64,000 nt of DNA from Balaenoptera acutorostrata (lineage: Eukaryota > Chordata > Mammalia > Artiodactyla > Balaenopteridae), in the NCBI RefSeq assembly GCF_949987535.1, contig NC_080070.1:11342016-11406015 (forward strand), read 5' to 3'. The notes below the pieces were generated by a model. That model saw nothing but the letters and a program-made list of their open reading frames with translations, searched no databases and was not told the origin of the DNA. Made by a program: the position numbers and the translations under genes. This document shows, piece by piece, positions 33,480 through 44,765 of the stretch. How positions within the stretch are numbered: position 1 is the stretch's first letter; every line of letters starts with the position of its first letter.

Positions 33480-33700
33480 CCTTTTGATAAATATTTGTTG
33501 TATTCCTACTGTGTGTCCAAGATTGTTCAGTGTTTTATAGATACAAAAATTAATGAGCTGTAGTTTCTCTCCTTGAGGGTATGCAAGTAGCCTGGGCTGT
33601 GTGTTCCTGGAGGGCTTTGGAGAAGAAGTGCTTTCATCAAAGAGGTGATACTGCTTCTAATTCATATTTTATAGGATCTGGGGGAGAAGCAAAACTGTCC
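33480..33700 (-). mobile_element. L2 LINE 3' end, antisense
   Basis: 'gataaatatttgttgtattc' + 'ctactgtgtgtccaag' and 'tttctctccttgagggtatg' follow the reverse-complement L2 terminus. It lies in the same orientation as the preceding L2 but out of order for one element, so it is a separate copy. Confidence 0.65.
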
Positions 33701-34204
33701 TATCTGTTCCTGACTAAAAATACTCAAATCTTTTCAAAAAAAACCACTTTTGTATGTTAATTTTCTTTATCTTAGCCCACTCATTGATTTTGCTTTAACC
33801 ATTCTTTGTGAACTTCTTGAAGACCCAGTAAGTGCGTTTTTGAAAAAAAAAAAAAAGTGTGTTTTGAAAACAGGAATGAGTGTCGCACACATCCTTGTCA
33901 GCACCCTCCTTATAGCCAGTCACTAGCAGAGGACAATTAAATGAATGAGGACATGTAATTAGAATGGGAAATGTTGAAGAGAGGTAGATGAGGTCAAGGA
34001 ACATAGTTGTTCATTTACTTAATTCATTTACTGCGCAAGTATTTATTATTTAGGATAAACTTTGGACAAGATCATGCAAAAGCTTAACTTGCTGATTGAG
34101 TATAGGGAACAAAAAGCAAGAATGGGAAGAAAAGCAAAGGAATGAAATGGTCTGAGTGGCTTTTGAAGATAGAAGCCTAGAAAAACATGATGATACAGTA
34201 AAAT
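33701..34204. other. Unassigned sequence
   Basis: Contains an A run near 33842-33855. No repeat or exon recognised. Confidence 0.45.
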
Positions 34205-34410
34205 GAAGTAGATGTTAAAATCGCAGCATACTTGGGTTTAGATCCCACGTCTGCTAGTTACTAGTTGAGTGATCTTGAGCAAGTTAGTGACTGTACTGAG
34301 TCCACAGTCTCTATTTTAGTAGTAACTCTACCACTCCAGGTTGTTATGAGAATTATAGTGCCCAGAAGAATATTAGGTCAGAGCAGATATTCAAAAATTA
34401 TTACCTTACT
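34205..34410 (+). mobile_element. MIR SINE, sense
   Basis: 'cttgggtttagatcccacgt' + 'ctgctagttactagttgagtgatcttgagcaagtt', then 'gttgttatgagaattatagt' + 'gcccagaagaatattagg', is a clear sense MIR including the tRNA-like promoter remnant region. Confidence 0.88.
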
Positions 34411-35599
34411 TCTCTGTCTTTTTCTTTAACTGGAACTTTTTCAATTATTTCTTCCAGAATAAAAAGTTTGATAGTTGAGCTGCGGTTTGAAATAATTAAA
34501 TGAATGCAAAGTTGTCATTTTCTTTCCCCTTCTTCAGGACATGAGCATTGTGAGCATAAGTGGAAAACAAAACAAAACAGAAGTAGACACGTGGCTCAGT
34601 TAAACATGCTGAACCTCAGCCATACTGCATCTCAGCAAGCAGACATGCTTCCTGGAGTGTACTTGAATAGGATAATGAATAGGATCACCCAGTACATGTA
34701 TCCACTGTCAAACCACCTCACAATCACCCTTCACTCCCCTACCAGTCTTAATGACTTGCAGCCTCTGCTATAGCAGAAAGAAGTATGGGGGCGGGGAGGG
34801 TTGATGAATCTGACAAAAGGGAGGAGTCCAGTGGAGGAGAATGTACAATACTTGGAGTAATTGTGGGAAGCTGGCTGGCTGTCGTAGGAGACTCGGCATA
34901 AAGCTCTTTTATAGAAGGAGAGTTGGAGTAGCTAAGGATACAAGGAGGACAGTTGAGATACATCTTGCAGTGCCGGCATTCCCATCAACTCTTTACAAAC
35001 TATGAGAAAATTTGAGAAACAAGTTCAGTGGCTTTAGAGTCTGAACTGAATTTTATTTAAATTATTTGCTTGCATTGAAGAAAGAGAATCTTGGGTTACC
35101 TTAGTACTAGGCTCAGTTCAAATCGAGAACTCCAGAAATTAACTTTCAGAAGCGTAATGCTCCAGAAGCATTACATTTTGGATATGGTGAGCAGCTATGA
35201 GACCTTAGAAGGAGTTCTTTGGAGTTTTCTAAAATTGATGAACAAAGTTGGGGAGGTGTGCTCCTATAAAGAAGGACTATTTCAGAATAGGGGAGCATTT
35301 CTAAAAAGTAGTTTACTGAAAACTAGAGCTTCTGTATAGCAAATGGAGATATGATTCTTGTCTTTAAAATATCTTAATGTCTCATGAAGGTTAAACATAA
35401 AAATGTTTACATAAGTATTTTTCTCCTTCTCCCTTCCTGCTAATATTTCATATTAGTCTTATGAGGTCTAATCACTTTTTTTTTTCTTTCAAAATTACTG
35501 GGCTAAAGTGACTAGGCTTTTATAAAATAAAGAGCAGAGAAGAGTGGAAAGAAAACTTGTGTTCAAGTTAAACTTGGAGGACTTGATAGAGGGAGAGGG
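34411..35599. other. Unassigned; one weak exon-like stretch
   Basis: A polypyrimidine tract ending in 'cttcttcag' at about 34529-34537 precedes 77 open codons to a stop at 34773 on the plus strand. No family is recognised and no other exon is nearby. See findings. The rest shows nothing. Confidence 0.4.
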
Positions 35600-35740
35600 G
35601 TAAGTGAATCAACATTTACAATAGGAATGTTTGAAGCCCTGTTCTTGGCACCTTAAACATGTTCTCATTCAGTCCTCAAAATGACCCAGTGAGGTAGGAC
35701 TGTCACGCCCATTTTACATACAGACATAAAACGTGTACTC
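35600..35740 (-). mobile_element. MIR SINE, antisense
   Basis: 'catgttctcattcagtcctc' + 'aaaatgacccagtgaggtaggactgtcacgcccattttacatac' matches the reverse-complement MIR core. Confidence 0.75.
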
Positions 35741-35984
35741 TGTATACACCTTGAAGTGTATTTTGAATACTGTTGACGGGGTATTCATAATTGTTGGTTG
35801 TGTGTGGTTTATCCTAGCGTCCAATTAAGCAGACATTATCCACACAAAGAATTCTGTTTTGGTGCCTGTATGGAGACCTTTCAGTTCAACTGGGCCCTCT
35901 CTCATCTACTTTAATTTTGGCAAAGATTTTTCTAAGCATATTGACACCTTTTTATTGATACTTTTTCCTTTTGTTCTAAACCAT

Positions 35985-36310
35985 TAATCAGACATTTATT
36001 AGACACTTAGTATGTTCTTCCCCCTGTACTATAAATCCAACAGAAATGAAAGGCCAGGGTTTTGCCATCAAAGAAATTTTATTGTTTTTAAGGATATAAC
36101 ATGCACCCATTTGAGAGGTACAGGACAGTAACAAAATGCTCTATTTTGTGGTGTAAATAAAGACTGTAGCTGTTAGAAGCAAGTGTGATCTATGTTAACT
36201 GGGATAACAGAGGGAGCTTTGAAAGGAAGGTAGAATTTGACCTTTGCTTTGAAGCTTCTCTTGGTTAAGGATGGAGAAATAGCCTAAGAATAGACAGGGA
36301 CTGTGGGCCT
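35985..36310 (-). mobile_element. L2 LINE fragment, antisense
   Basis: 'cagacatttattagacactt' + 'agtatgttc', then 'gagaggtacaggacagtaac' and 'gaaaggaaggtagaatttga' + 'cctttgctttgaagc' follow the reverse-complement L2 3' region. Confidence 0.65.
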
Positions 36311-37176
36311 CTTGATCACACCATACATTAAGTAGAGTAACATTTATCTGAAGTTATTTGAAAACTCTGTGATCACTCTTTGACTCAAAATATATCTTTC
36401 GTGTAACCTGTCCTGTCTCCACTGTTAGGAATGCTTGCTTCTGGGGTAAGTATTGTCTTTAGAAGGCATCGTGGCATCGTGGAAAATGTCCGTATGTTTT
36501 GGAGGAGCAAAGAGTAGGTTTCTGACATTTAGTGTGAGGGCGCTCACCACATGATTTTCTCTGACTGGAATAAAAGGAAGGCTTAGAGATAGGATAGGAT
36601 ACATTGTAAGAAAATCATCAATACGAGGTGCTAGGGTACAAAGGATAAACATCGATTGCATCTGTTTTAATTTGAAATAGTTTAGTGTTGGGAGTTAAGG
36701 AGGAAATTAGCCAATCATACTATTTTACGGTCTCTAACAATAGTGGGTATTTCTTAAATATCTTTGACTTTTAAATAAACTAGCTTAACAGGCATTCAGA
36801 AGGTTTTCTTTTGGATATACATGCACCCGGTATCGTCGTTAACCTTTTAATCGAAAAATAAGCCTACCTTTTGTCAGTATACACGTGATTTCAGCCCCAG
36901 GTGACTAAATAATTTCCAAAACAAAAATCAGATGGAGGTTATTAATTTCAAAACATATCACTGAAATGTTCTGGCTGTGGAAATATTCAACCAAAAATCA
37001 TAGTTTCAGGTGCTGTGTGCAAAATCTCTATTCCAAATCAGTATTTTCCTAGGTGGATTTCATGAAATGCAAATTCCACAGGTAATTGTGAGGTGTTATT
37101 TTAAGGGGCAGGAGGAGGATCTGTAGTTAAGTAAGTTTGGGACACACTCGCTCAGGTAAACAGAGTATTTTGCTTC
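36311..37176. other. Unassigned sequence
   Basis: No repeat or exon recognised. A minus-strand 78-residue frame at 36425-36661 has no family features. Confidence 0.45.
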
Positions 37177-37189
37177 AAGACTACCTAGA

Positions 37190-37520
37190 GGGACTTCCTT
37201 GGTGGCGCAGTGGTTAAGAATCCGCCTGCCAATGCAGGGGACATGAGTTCGATTCCCTGGTCCGGGAAGATCCCACATGCCGCGGAGCAACTAAGCCCAT
37301 GCACCACAACTACTGAGCCTGCGCTCTAGAGCCCTCAAGCCACAACTACTGAGCCTGTGTGTCTAGAGCCCGTGCTCTGCAACAAGAGAAGCCACCGCGA
37401 CAAGAAGACTGCACACCTCATCGAAGAGTAGCCCTTGCTCGATGCAACTAGAGAAAGCCTGCACGCAGCAACGAAGACCCAATGCAACCCAAAATAAATT
37501 AAAAAAAAAAAAAAAAAAAA
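37190..37520 (+). mobile_element. CHR-1-like SINE with TSD
   Basis: An older, longer SINE type: 'ggacttccttggtggcgcag', B-box-like 'gttcgattccc', two tandem copies of the 'ccacaactactgagcctg' block, 'gaagagtagcccttgctcga', and a long poly-A. Exact target-site duplication 'aagactacctaga' at 37177-37189 and 37521-37533. First of three SINEs in 1.4 kb. Confidence 0.96.
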
Positions 37521-37923
37521 AAGACTACCTAGAACACCTAGGATGCTGGTGTGTGTTGTGACTTCCAAGGGGGGAATCCAAGAAGCTATTGTTCTAATCT
37601 TAACCAGACCCCACGAGTAGTGTTCTGTGGGATACACTTTGCAAAATGTGGTTCTGACATGATTGGAAACTCTAAAAGCTCTGTATAGATAAGGAATTAA
37701 TGCTTTTTCAAAAGGAAATGCAATCAATCAATCAATGATAAAGAAATATATATTAAACCAACACGCTTGAGTTTTGAATTCACCGTTTGTGGAGCAGAAT
37801 AAAAGTCAATATATGAGTCCTCTAGCTCTGAGATTTTACAACTATAAATTCACTGAAAAGACCATTTCTCTTGTTACTACTCTCAGTCATGTGGGGTAGT
37901 CGCAGTATGAAATGTACCAGCAC
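37521..37923. other. Spacer between SINEs
   Basis: Single-copy-looking. The minus-strand 130-residue frame 37335-37727 runs out of the SINE and is not a gene. Confidence 0.5.
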
Positions 37924-37938
37924 AAAAGTCTATCTTTG

Positions 37939-38221
37939 GGGCTTCCCTGGTGGCGCAGTGGTTGAGACTCTGCCTGCCAATGCAGGGGACACGGGTTCGA
38001 GCCCTGGTCTGGGAGGATCCCACATGCCGCGGAGCGGCTGGGCCCGTGAGCCACAACTACTGAGCCTGCGCGTCTGGAGCCTGTGCTCCGCAACAAGAGA
38101 GGCCACGATAGTAAGAGGCCCGCGCACCGCGATGAAGACTGGCCCCCGCTCGCCGTAACTAGAGAAAGCCCTCGCACAGAAACGAAGACCCAACACAGCC
38201 AAAAATAAAAAAATAAAAAAA
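37939..38221 (+). mobile_element. Full-length CHR-type SINE with TSD
   Basis: Intact B box 'ggttcgagccc' at 37994-38004 and long 3' half. Near-perfect duplication 'aaaagtctatctttg' at 37924-37938 against 'aaaagtctatgtttg' at 38222-38236 (one mismatch). Confidence 0.96.
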
Positions 38222-38337
38222 AAAAGTCTATGTTTGTGTGGGAGAGGTAACCTCTTCTCCTAGTAAATATAAGGTAGATCCTTCCGTTGACTTCTTTCAC
38301 TATTCTTTCCAGGGGGCTATTTAAATTCCCATGGTGT

Positions 38338-38623
38338 GGGGCTTCCCTGGTGGCGCAGTGGTTGAGAATCTGCCTGCCAATGCAGGGGACACGGGTTCGA
38401 GCCCTGGTCTGGGAGGATCCCACATGCCGCGGAGTGACTAGGCCCGTGAGCCACAATTGCTGAGCCTGCGCGTCTGGAGCCTGTGCTCCGCACCAAGAGA
38501 GGCCACGATAGTGAGAGGCCCGCACACCGCGATGAAGAGTGGCCCCCACTTGCCGCAACTAGAGAAAGCCCTCGCACAGAAACGAGGACCCAACACAGCC
38601 ATAAATAAAATAAAAAAAAAAAA
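38338..38623 (+). mobile_element. Full-length CHR-type SINE with TSD
   Basis: Intact B box at 38394-38404 and the same subfamily as the copy at 37939, in the same orientation about 100 bp away. Exact target-site duplication 'aaattcccatggtgt' at 38323-38337 and 38624-38638. Because each copy has its own different duplication, these are two independent insertions and not a tandem duplication. Confidence 0.97.
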
Positions 38624-38638
38624 AAATTCCCATGGTGT

Positions 38639-41049
38639 TAGCTGATGACTTTTTAAAGTACCTGGACAAACTAACAAAAGATTAGGTAGCAGAGGTTAGC
38701 CTTGTATTTAATCAGTGTACAGCAGTGTTCCATTCATACTGGGTCTAACCGTGTGCCAGAAATGTTAGCTGCAATTAGCCATGGGGTGTAAGTGCAGCAT
38801 TAACAGCAATTTGATGAATGGTTATCCACTTTATAAACTAGTATCGGTATCTGCTCCTTGAATCTTCTGCACTAAGTAGAAAGGACATTTCTGGTCTTCC
38901 TGTGTTCAGTTGCTTTGTGAACGATCTTGTTAAATTGCTCTGTATTTTGTGAGCGCCACACTAAGATAACTTAGCCTAAAACTTGGCATCGTTATTGGAT
39001 GTAAAGATTTAGAGATGTAAACAGGATTCAGATGCCTCAATGTTTGGAATTTTTGCAAAAGCAAAATCTAGGGTGAGCTTTATCATTTCTCTCGGTCATG
39101 TCCTTGTCATTTTCAAAGAGGAGGTAAAATACAGTCAAAGGGACAGTGATGTCTCAGCCCTTCATCAGGTGTCCGCTCGCGTATGTTTTGCTCTAGCTTT
39201 TGGCGTTACAGCCCAGGGACGGTGACTGTGACACTGCCTGTCCTTTACCTGCTCGTCAGTGTGACTTCAGCATAGGTGCCAAGCACCATCTTTGTTGCCT
39301 TTCACTGAATTACAATTTCATCCCTTATTGAGGTTGTTAATATGTTCAAAATAACCATGATTGGAACACCAAACTGTCTGTGATTTATTCTTGTTCCATC
39401 TCTACCGTATAGAACTGCCTTTGACTTTGAAGAGTCATCTAAGCTCAGAACAGGTGACAGAATAGGAAGCTGTGCAGTGATTCATGAGAGTAGATGGAAG
39501 TCAATGATGAGTTCACGTGCCTGTGGTCTCCGGTAATGGCATAAATCTTTAGGGAAGTTCTTTACTGTCAGGCTGCATGCCTGCCTGTGTCAAATCCCAT
39601 ATAGGCTAGCATATATTATGAATTGAGAAATCTGAGGGATGAACAAAAATTCCTTTTGTTGTCCACTGTAAACATGTCACATAGACGTGAGGATACAGGA
39701 GAAAAGCATAGTATTGCCCTCTGTTAACCATACAAAGCTAAATTTTGTATATTTGTAAACACAAAGACCATTCACTTGTGGCTAAACACCTTTTTGGAAT
39801 GGGAGGAAAAACTGTTCATTGTTTGATTGTAGGCAGATACCTATCTGGGACTTTTTAGGTCCCAGATTGAAATTTTTCAAGGTCTGTTGAATCTTAAAAT
39901 AATGAGGAAGGCAATGAATACATAGCAAGGCTAGAAGAGAAAGCTTACCATTGTGTCATTTAAACCAGTGGGGTTTTTAACAGCACCCTCCCACCCCGGG
40001 ATAATAAAGCTTAACATGTGTTTGTGCTGTTGCCTTTGCATTATATGATACAAGTTGAAGAATCTTCCTAGGGAGTTAATATTCACGAGTTGAGAAATCA
40101 AATCATTCCTTATTTCCTTTATCATTCTTTACTGCAGTTAGCCAGAGCACCAAACATAGTAATGTGTTCAGCTGACCACTACCAAACCATTAAGCAGGCC
40201 ACAAACAGAGGGAGGAAAGTCTTCAATTAGAAGATAGGAATTAACTGTAACACATTGAAAATAAGACAACCCAAGGACACATGAGTCCCCTTTGATAAGA
40301 AATGAAGAAGTCGCAGGTCTCATTGTCAGAGAACACCATTACCAGAGACAGAGGTAGAGCTATCTGGTCCAGGAGTGCATCCCTGCCCTTCTTGGTCCCG
40401 TGTCCTCTGCCACCCAGAGCCCAGGAGACTACGGGCCACCTGCAACTCCTCTGATATGCTGTGCTTTCTGATGGGGACCCTGGTAGTACAGCCCTCATCA
40501 GGCTGGGATCCGCCGTTGTGAAAAGTCACCGTCATTCCTATCCCTTCACTGCTGAAGCCAAAGCGGTTCTAAGGAAATCAGAATTTCTGCAATACCCTCC
40601 CTCATGAACTCCTTTGATGAGAAAAGAGACTTTGTTACTGCTTTCCAAAGTTGTTAAAGTCTGTTACGTTTGGCATCTCTGGATGATAATTTGTATTATA
40701 TTTAGCATCTGTATCTTCAGAGAGAATTATTTCTATAATGGAAGGTAGTAGGGAGAAATAAAACTCAAAATTCATGTGGCAAGCTATCAGTGTAAATCAA
40801 CTTAGGGAAAAGATTCGAAAGAAAGAAAGAAAGGTGGCTCATATCTTAAAAAAAAAAAAAAACCCTTTTTTTTAGGGGAAAAAAAGCAGAACAAGGTTGT
40901 AAAGGCTGCTGAGAAATGGCTGCATGTTTCTCCGTGTGTGGTACCGCTCATCTGCTGGCCTAGGTTTCAAACCCACCAGCACATTGCTGTTGGTCCCACT
41001 GAAGGGATGAGAAAGTGAAAGGTCATTGAGAGACTTTTAAAAAAATAGC
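38639..41049. other. Unassigned 2.4-kb stretch, longest without a recognised repeat
   Basis: Apart from A runs near 40847-40865 and short GAAA repeats near 40817-40832, I recognise nothing. The minus-strand frames at 40241-40535 overlap each other in different frames and show no domain. This is one of the more repeat-poor parts of the window. Confidence 0.45.
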
Positions 41050-41345
41050 AATACTCTTTATGCTTAGAGCAGTTTTACATTTACGGAAAATTTAGCAGAT
41101 GAGATGGAGGGTTCCCATATACCCCCTCTCCTGCTGGCAGTTTCCCCTATTATCTTGCATTAGTGTGGTACCTTTGTTACAAATAGTGAACCAATATTGA
41201 TACATTATTAAGGAAAGTCCCTGATTTACATTAGAGTTCACTCCAGGTGTAGTACTTCTGTGGTTCTGACAGATGCATCATGTCACGTATTCACCATCAC
41301 GGTGTCACACAGAATAGCTCTACTGCCCTGAAAATCTCCTGTGCT
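41050..41345 (-). mobile_element. Ancient L1M 3' UTR, antisense
   Basis: 'gttttacatttacggaaaat', 'gagggttcccatataccccc', 'cattagtgtggtacctttgt' + 'tacaaatagtgaaccaatattgatacatta', 'cagaatagctctactgccct' and 'ctcctgtgctccacccat' match closely. Same family as 18010-18200 and 20500-20700. Confidence 0.88.
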
Positions 41346-41353
41346 CCACCCAT

Positions 41354-41372
41354 CCCCACCCCACCCCACCCC
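41354..41372 (-). other. G-quadruplex motif
   Basis: Plus strand is four C4 runs spaced by single A's (CCCCACCCCACCCCACCCC), so the minus strand is four G4 runs with one-base T loops. This is the strongest quadruplex pattern in the window. Confidence 0.95.
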
Positions 41373-41389
41373 GATGCCTCAAGTGATCC

Positions 41390-41685
41390 TCCTCTGGCTT
41401 TTGGGGTGCGCCCTCGGCCTGCAAGCCTCTTTGCCCTCCCGTCATGAGTTGGCTCTTGTTCATCCTTCAGTTCCCACTCAAGCATCATTCCTCAGGGCGC
41501 CCCTTGCTTGCATGCTGCCCTCCACTCCCCACATCGGATCGCATCTCTGATCTGTCATCTTTCCTCCTTCCCTGTGCTTTGCCTTCCATGCAATGGTCAC
41601 AGGTTTCATGTATACAGTTGGGTGAATAACTTGTCTGTGACACTGGCTTGGAGGTTCATGAATGAGTAATAGGGCAGGATGAAGA
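41390..41685 (+). mobile_element. L2 LINE 3' region, sense
   Basis: 'catccttcagttcccactca' + 'agcatcattcctcagggcgccccttgc', then 'ggcttggaggttcatgaatg' follow the sense L2 ('catccttcaggtctcagctcaaatgtcacctcctcagggaggcc'). The plus-strand frames at 41341-41629 fall in this repeat. Confidence 0.7.
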
Positions 41686-42100
41686 ACAGAGCTATTTCAG
41701 ATCCCATTCCTCAGTCCCGCTGCTGGCGCTAGGCATGTTACCCACATTACCAATAACTCAGGACAGGAGCAATTTTAAAATCCCCCTTTAAAAAAATCTG
41801 CAACTTTAGGCTCTATTTCCTGATTCCCATGTGATGTAAAATGATGAGAAAATAAAGACCACTGCACTTTCTTCTACTCTTTTCCTTACTTGTGCCTTCT
41901 GACAAATATAGCATTACTTTTACACTGAAATATGTAGAAAATTTCTGTAATTATAATATGGTTTATATGCCTTTGCTCTAAATTACGCTAAAAGAAAAAC
42001 ACCGAAGATCATTATTCAAGAATGAGATAAGTTTTTATTTCGCTCCTGAGTTTTTCCCATGGCTGTCTCCCAATTATTCCTCTTTCTTGAATTACTGTTT
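41686..42100. other. Unassigned sequence
   Basis: No repeat or exon recognised. Confidence 0.45.
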
Positions 42101-42130
42101 TTAGTAATTAGTAATTACTAATAATTACTG
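42101..42130. repeat. TAAT-rich near-palindrome
   Basis: 'ttagtaattagtaattacta' + 'ataattactg' is built from overlapping inverted 'gtaatta/taattac' units. It could extrude as a hairpin or simply present clustered TAAT cores. Confidence 0.9.
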
Positions 42131-43604
42131 AATTATGAGAATATTTTCTCTATTTTTTTTCCTTCAGAAGAGTCTAAGAATTTCTAAATCTTGTATCACT
42201 TCATATCTAAAATATGTATTTGTTATTTTATTTTTATGAGATTTCAGTGTTGGGTCAGTAGTACTCGTTAGTTCATAGCACATTATCATCTCTGGTCCAG
42301 GCAAGAATCCTCATTGGTTGATTGATCCATTGCTTCCCTTTTGTCCCTATACCATTTCCCATTACGCAAACATGTTAGTGTGTGTGTATATATGAATATA
42401 TATTTTTAATTTTGTTAGCAGAAAAAGTGCCTTATTGTGTTTGCATTTATTTTAATTTACATAGATAGGTTCTGTCATTTATCACGATTCTGTTTCCTAC
42501 TATGTGTTATGTTTTCACAATGCATTGTGTTTTCTATCCATCCACATTTCTCTGTGTGCATCTAATCCATTGCTTGGTGTATATCTACAAGTGTGGCCTA
42601 CCTTTCTTCCAATGATGGACACGAAGTTCAAATGTATTTTAAATTTTCTTTAAAGATCTTCTTTGTGTTTGGATGTATTTAAGCCCTTCTAATTGAATTT
42701 ATGCCCTCTGATTGAATGTTCAAATGGAAATATATGTATATGAATTGTACAGGAAGTAAATGTCTGAATGAACTTGTGTTAAACACAAGGATTCATACGT
42801 ATAATAATCTAGAGAATTGTTTTCCTAATAAAAGCAATCTTTTGACAAAAGACAAATCCTGCTTGCATGTTGAGACCTGGATACAGTAGAATAAGTTCTC
42901 AGAAACTTACAATATACAGCACAAAAGGCATACTTGCAATAAAAGTAAAATGACTGTACAAGGAGACCTCGATACCTTAGTTTGGTAATATGTCATATAT
43001 TAAATACACTTTAAAACAATATTTTATTAAAATGAAGAATATCTTTTGGAGCTTATTCCTTCAGAGTTATTTGAATTATGAAAAATACCTTTTTTACTCT
43101 ATTATAGAATGCATACATGTCTTGACATTTTCCCATAAGAACTTGAGATATCTTTCTACAAAGACTGTATACCCTGAGGATAATGAATAGGGTAGGAATG
43201 GAAAAGCATTACTTTGTAGGAGAGGCATTTCCAAGTATTTTATTTAAAAGCAAAGCTTGTGGCCTTGATTGAGCATTACATTTAACTTTAACCTTCTTGT
43301 AAACTGAAAAATTGAAAACATGGTAGATTCTATCAGTTTTCATAATCAGAATAGAAGAAGCATACTCATTTCTCAGGGCAGATACTCTATTTCCTGGTAG
43401 AGGGACGCCCCACTGAGCATCTCCTAGAGCAGCTGTGGGTATAGGAAAGAGGTTAACCAGTAGTAGGGTTTACATTGAATTTTCAAGGCTAGAAGCCCAG
43501 TTCTCAGATAAAAAGCAGAGATTTTACTGAGGAAGCAATGTTGTATTTACACTCAAGCAAGTGTTTGATTAAGACCCTAGAATTCTGTATCACTTAGTGC
43601 TATA
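42131..43604. other. Unassigned AT-rich sequence, possible L1 remnant
   Basis: The 42300-42650 part has the style of an old antisense L1 3' UTR, but I cannot match it. Contains 'tgtgtgtgtatatatgaata' near 42379. No exon recognised. Confidence 0.4.
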
Positions 43605-43900
43605 TCTTTAGCACATGGAATCTTGGAAGTGGCAGGTATAGGTAGGAATCCTGATTCTGCCCCTTGTTACCTGTGTGGTCCTGGCTGGACACATTTAATC
43701 TCTGCAAACTTCAATTTTCTGATATATAAAGGTAATAATTAACAATAAACTACCTTGTAAAACTGTTGCTGGGATTTAGTCAGGTGAAAGTTCCTAGGAT
43801 AATTCAGTACATATTACATAAGTATGTTGTTAGGATTAAGTATGATAAACCATGTGAAGTTCCTAGGATGGTACCTGGTGCGTATGACCAGGTCTTCAGT
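43605..43900 (+). mobile_element. MIR SINE, sense, with duplicated 3' half
   Basis: Clear sense MIR: 'ctgccccttgttacctgtgt' + 'ggtcctggctgg', 'tttctgatatataaaggtaa', then two successive 3' halves. 'gttgctgggattta' + 'gaaagttcctaggat' lies at 43765-43800, and 'gttgttaggatta' + 'gtgaagttcctaggatggta' + 'cctgg' at 43826-43878. One MIR consensus contains this part once. Confidence 0.85.
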
Positions 43901-44104
43901 GAGCATTAACGTGCCTTCCTTTCTCTTCCCCATCTTAATGATCATTCCTTCTCTACCTCAGGGAAAGCACAAATTGCATGTAGATACTGGAATGGAAGGT
44001 GATTGGTGTGGCCTTATTCCGGTCGGACAGCCATGCGATCAGGTTACGACAACAGGCCTAAAGTGGAACGTCAGTAAGTAAAACCCTTGCACAAAGGGAG
44101 GTTT

Positions 44105-44765
44105 TCTTTCTTTCTTTTTTAAAAAATGTCTCTTGATAAATAATTAGAAGTGGAATTGCTAGGTCATATGGGAACTCTATGTTTAACCTTTCAAGGAACT
44201 GCCAGACTATTTTCCAAAGCAGCTGTACCAATTTTATATTCCTACCAGTGATGTATGAAGGTTCCAGTTTCTCCATATCCTCACCAACACTTGTTGTTGT
44301 TATTATTGTTACTCCCATCCTAGTGAGTATGAAGTGTTATCTCATTGTAGTTTTTATCTGCTTTTTCCTAATGACTAATGATGTTGAACGTATTTTCATG
44401 TGCTTATGGGCCATTCGTATATTTTCTTTGGAGTAATGTCTATTTAGATCTTTTGCATATATTTTAATTGGGTTATCTCTTTTTTTATGTTGAATTGTAA
44501 GATTCCCTTATGTATTCTGGATAAAAGTCCTTTATCAGATATATGATTTGAAAATATTTTCTGAGTCTTTGGCATATCTTTTTATTTTCTGAAACTTAAT
44601 TATCTAAGTGCATTAAGTTAATCTAATTTAAATTTGATGAAGTCTAATTTTTTCTTTTATGGATCATAATTCTGGTGTCATATCTAAGCACTCTTTGCCC
44701 AGCCTTCTTCACGATTCTGTATGCCTGAAACCTACTTTACTTTTCCAGAGAAGTAGCTATTCTTA
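44105..44765 (-). mobile_element. Ancient L1M ORF2 3' part, antisense
   Basis: 'agtggaattgctaggtcata', 'ggaactgccagactattttc' + 'caaagcagctgtacc', 'cctagtgagtatgaagtgtt' + 'atctcattg', 'ctggataaaagtcctttatc' + 'agatatatgatttg' follow antisense L1. The minus-strand frame 44058-44318 is a residue of ORF2 (it includes the 'WQFLERLNIEFPYDLAIPLL' segment, typical of the L1 C-terminus). Confidence 0.88.

Noticed and set aside
40241..40535. Two overlapping minus-strand frames in higher-GC DNA
   Set aside because: No recognisable domain, the two are in different frames, and no splice context was found.
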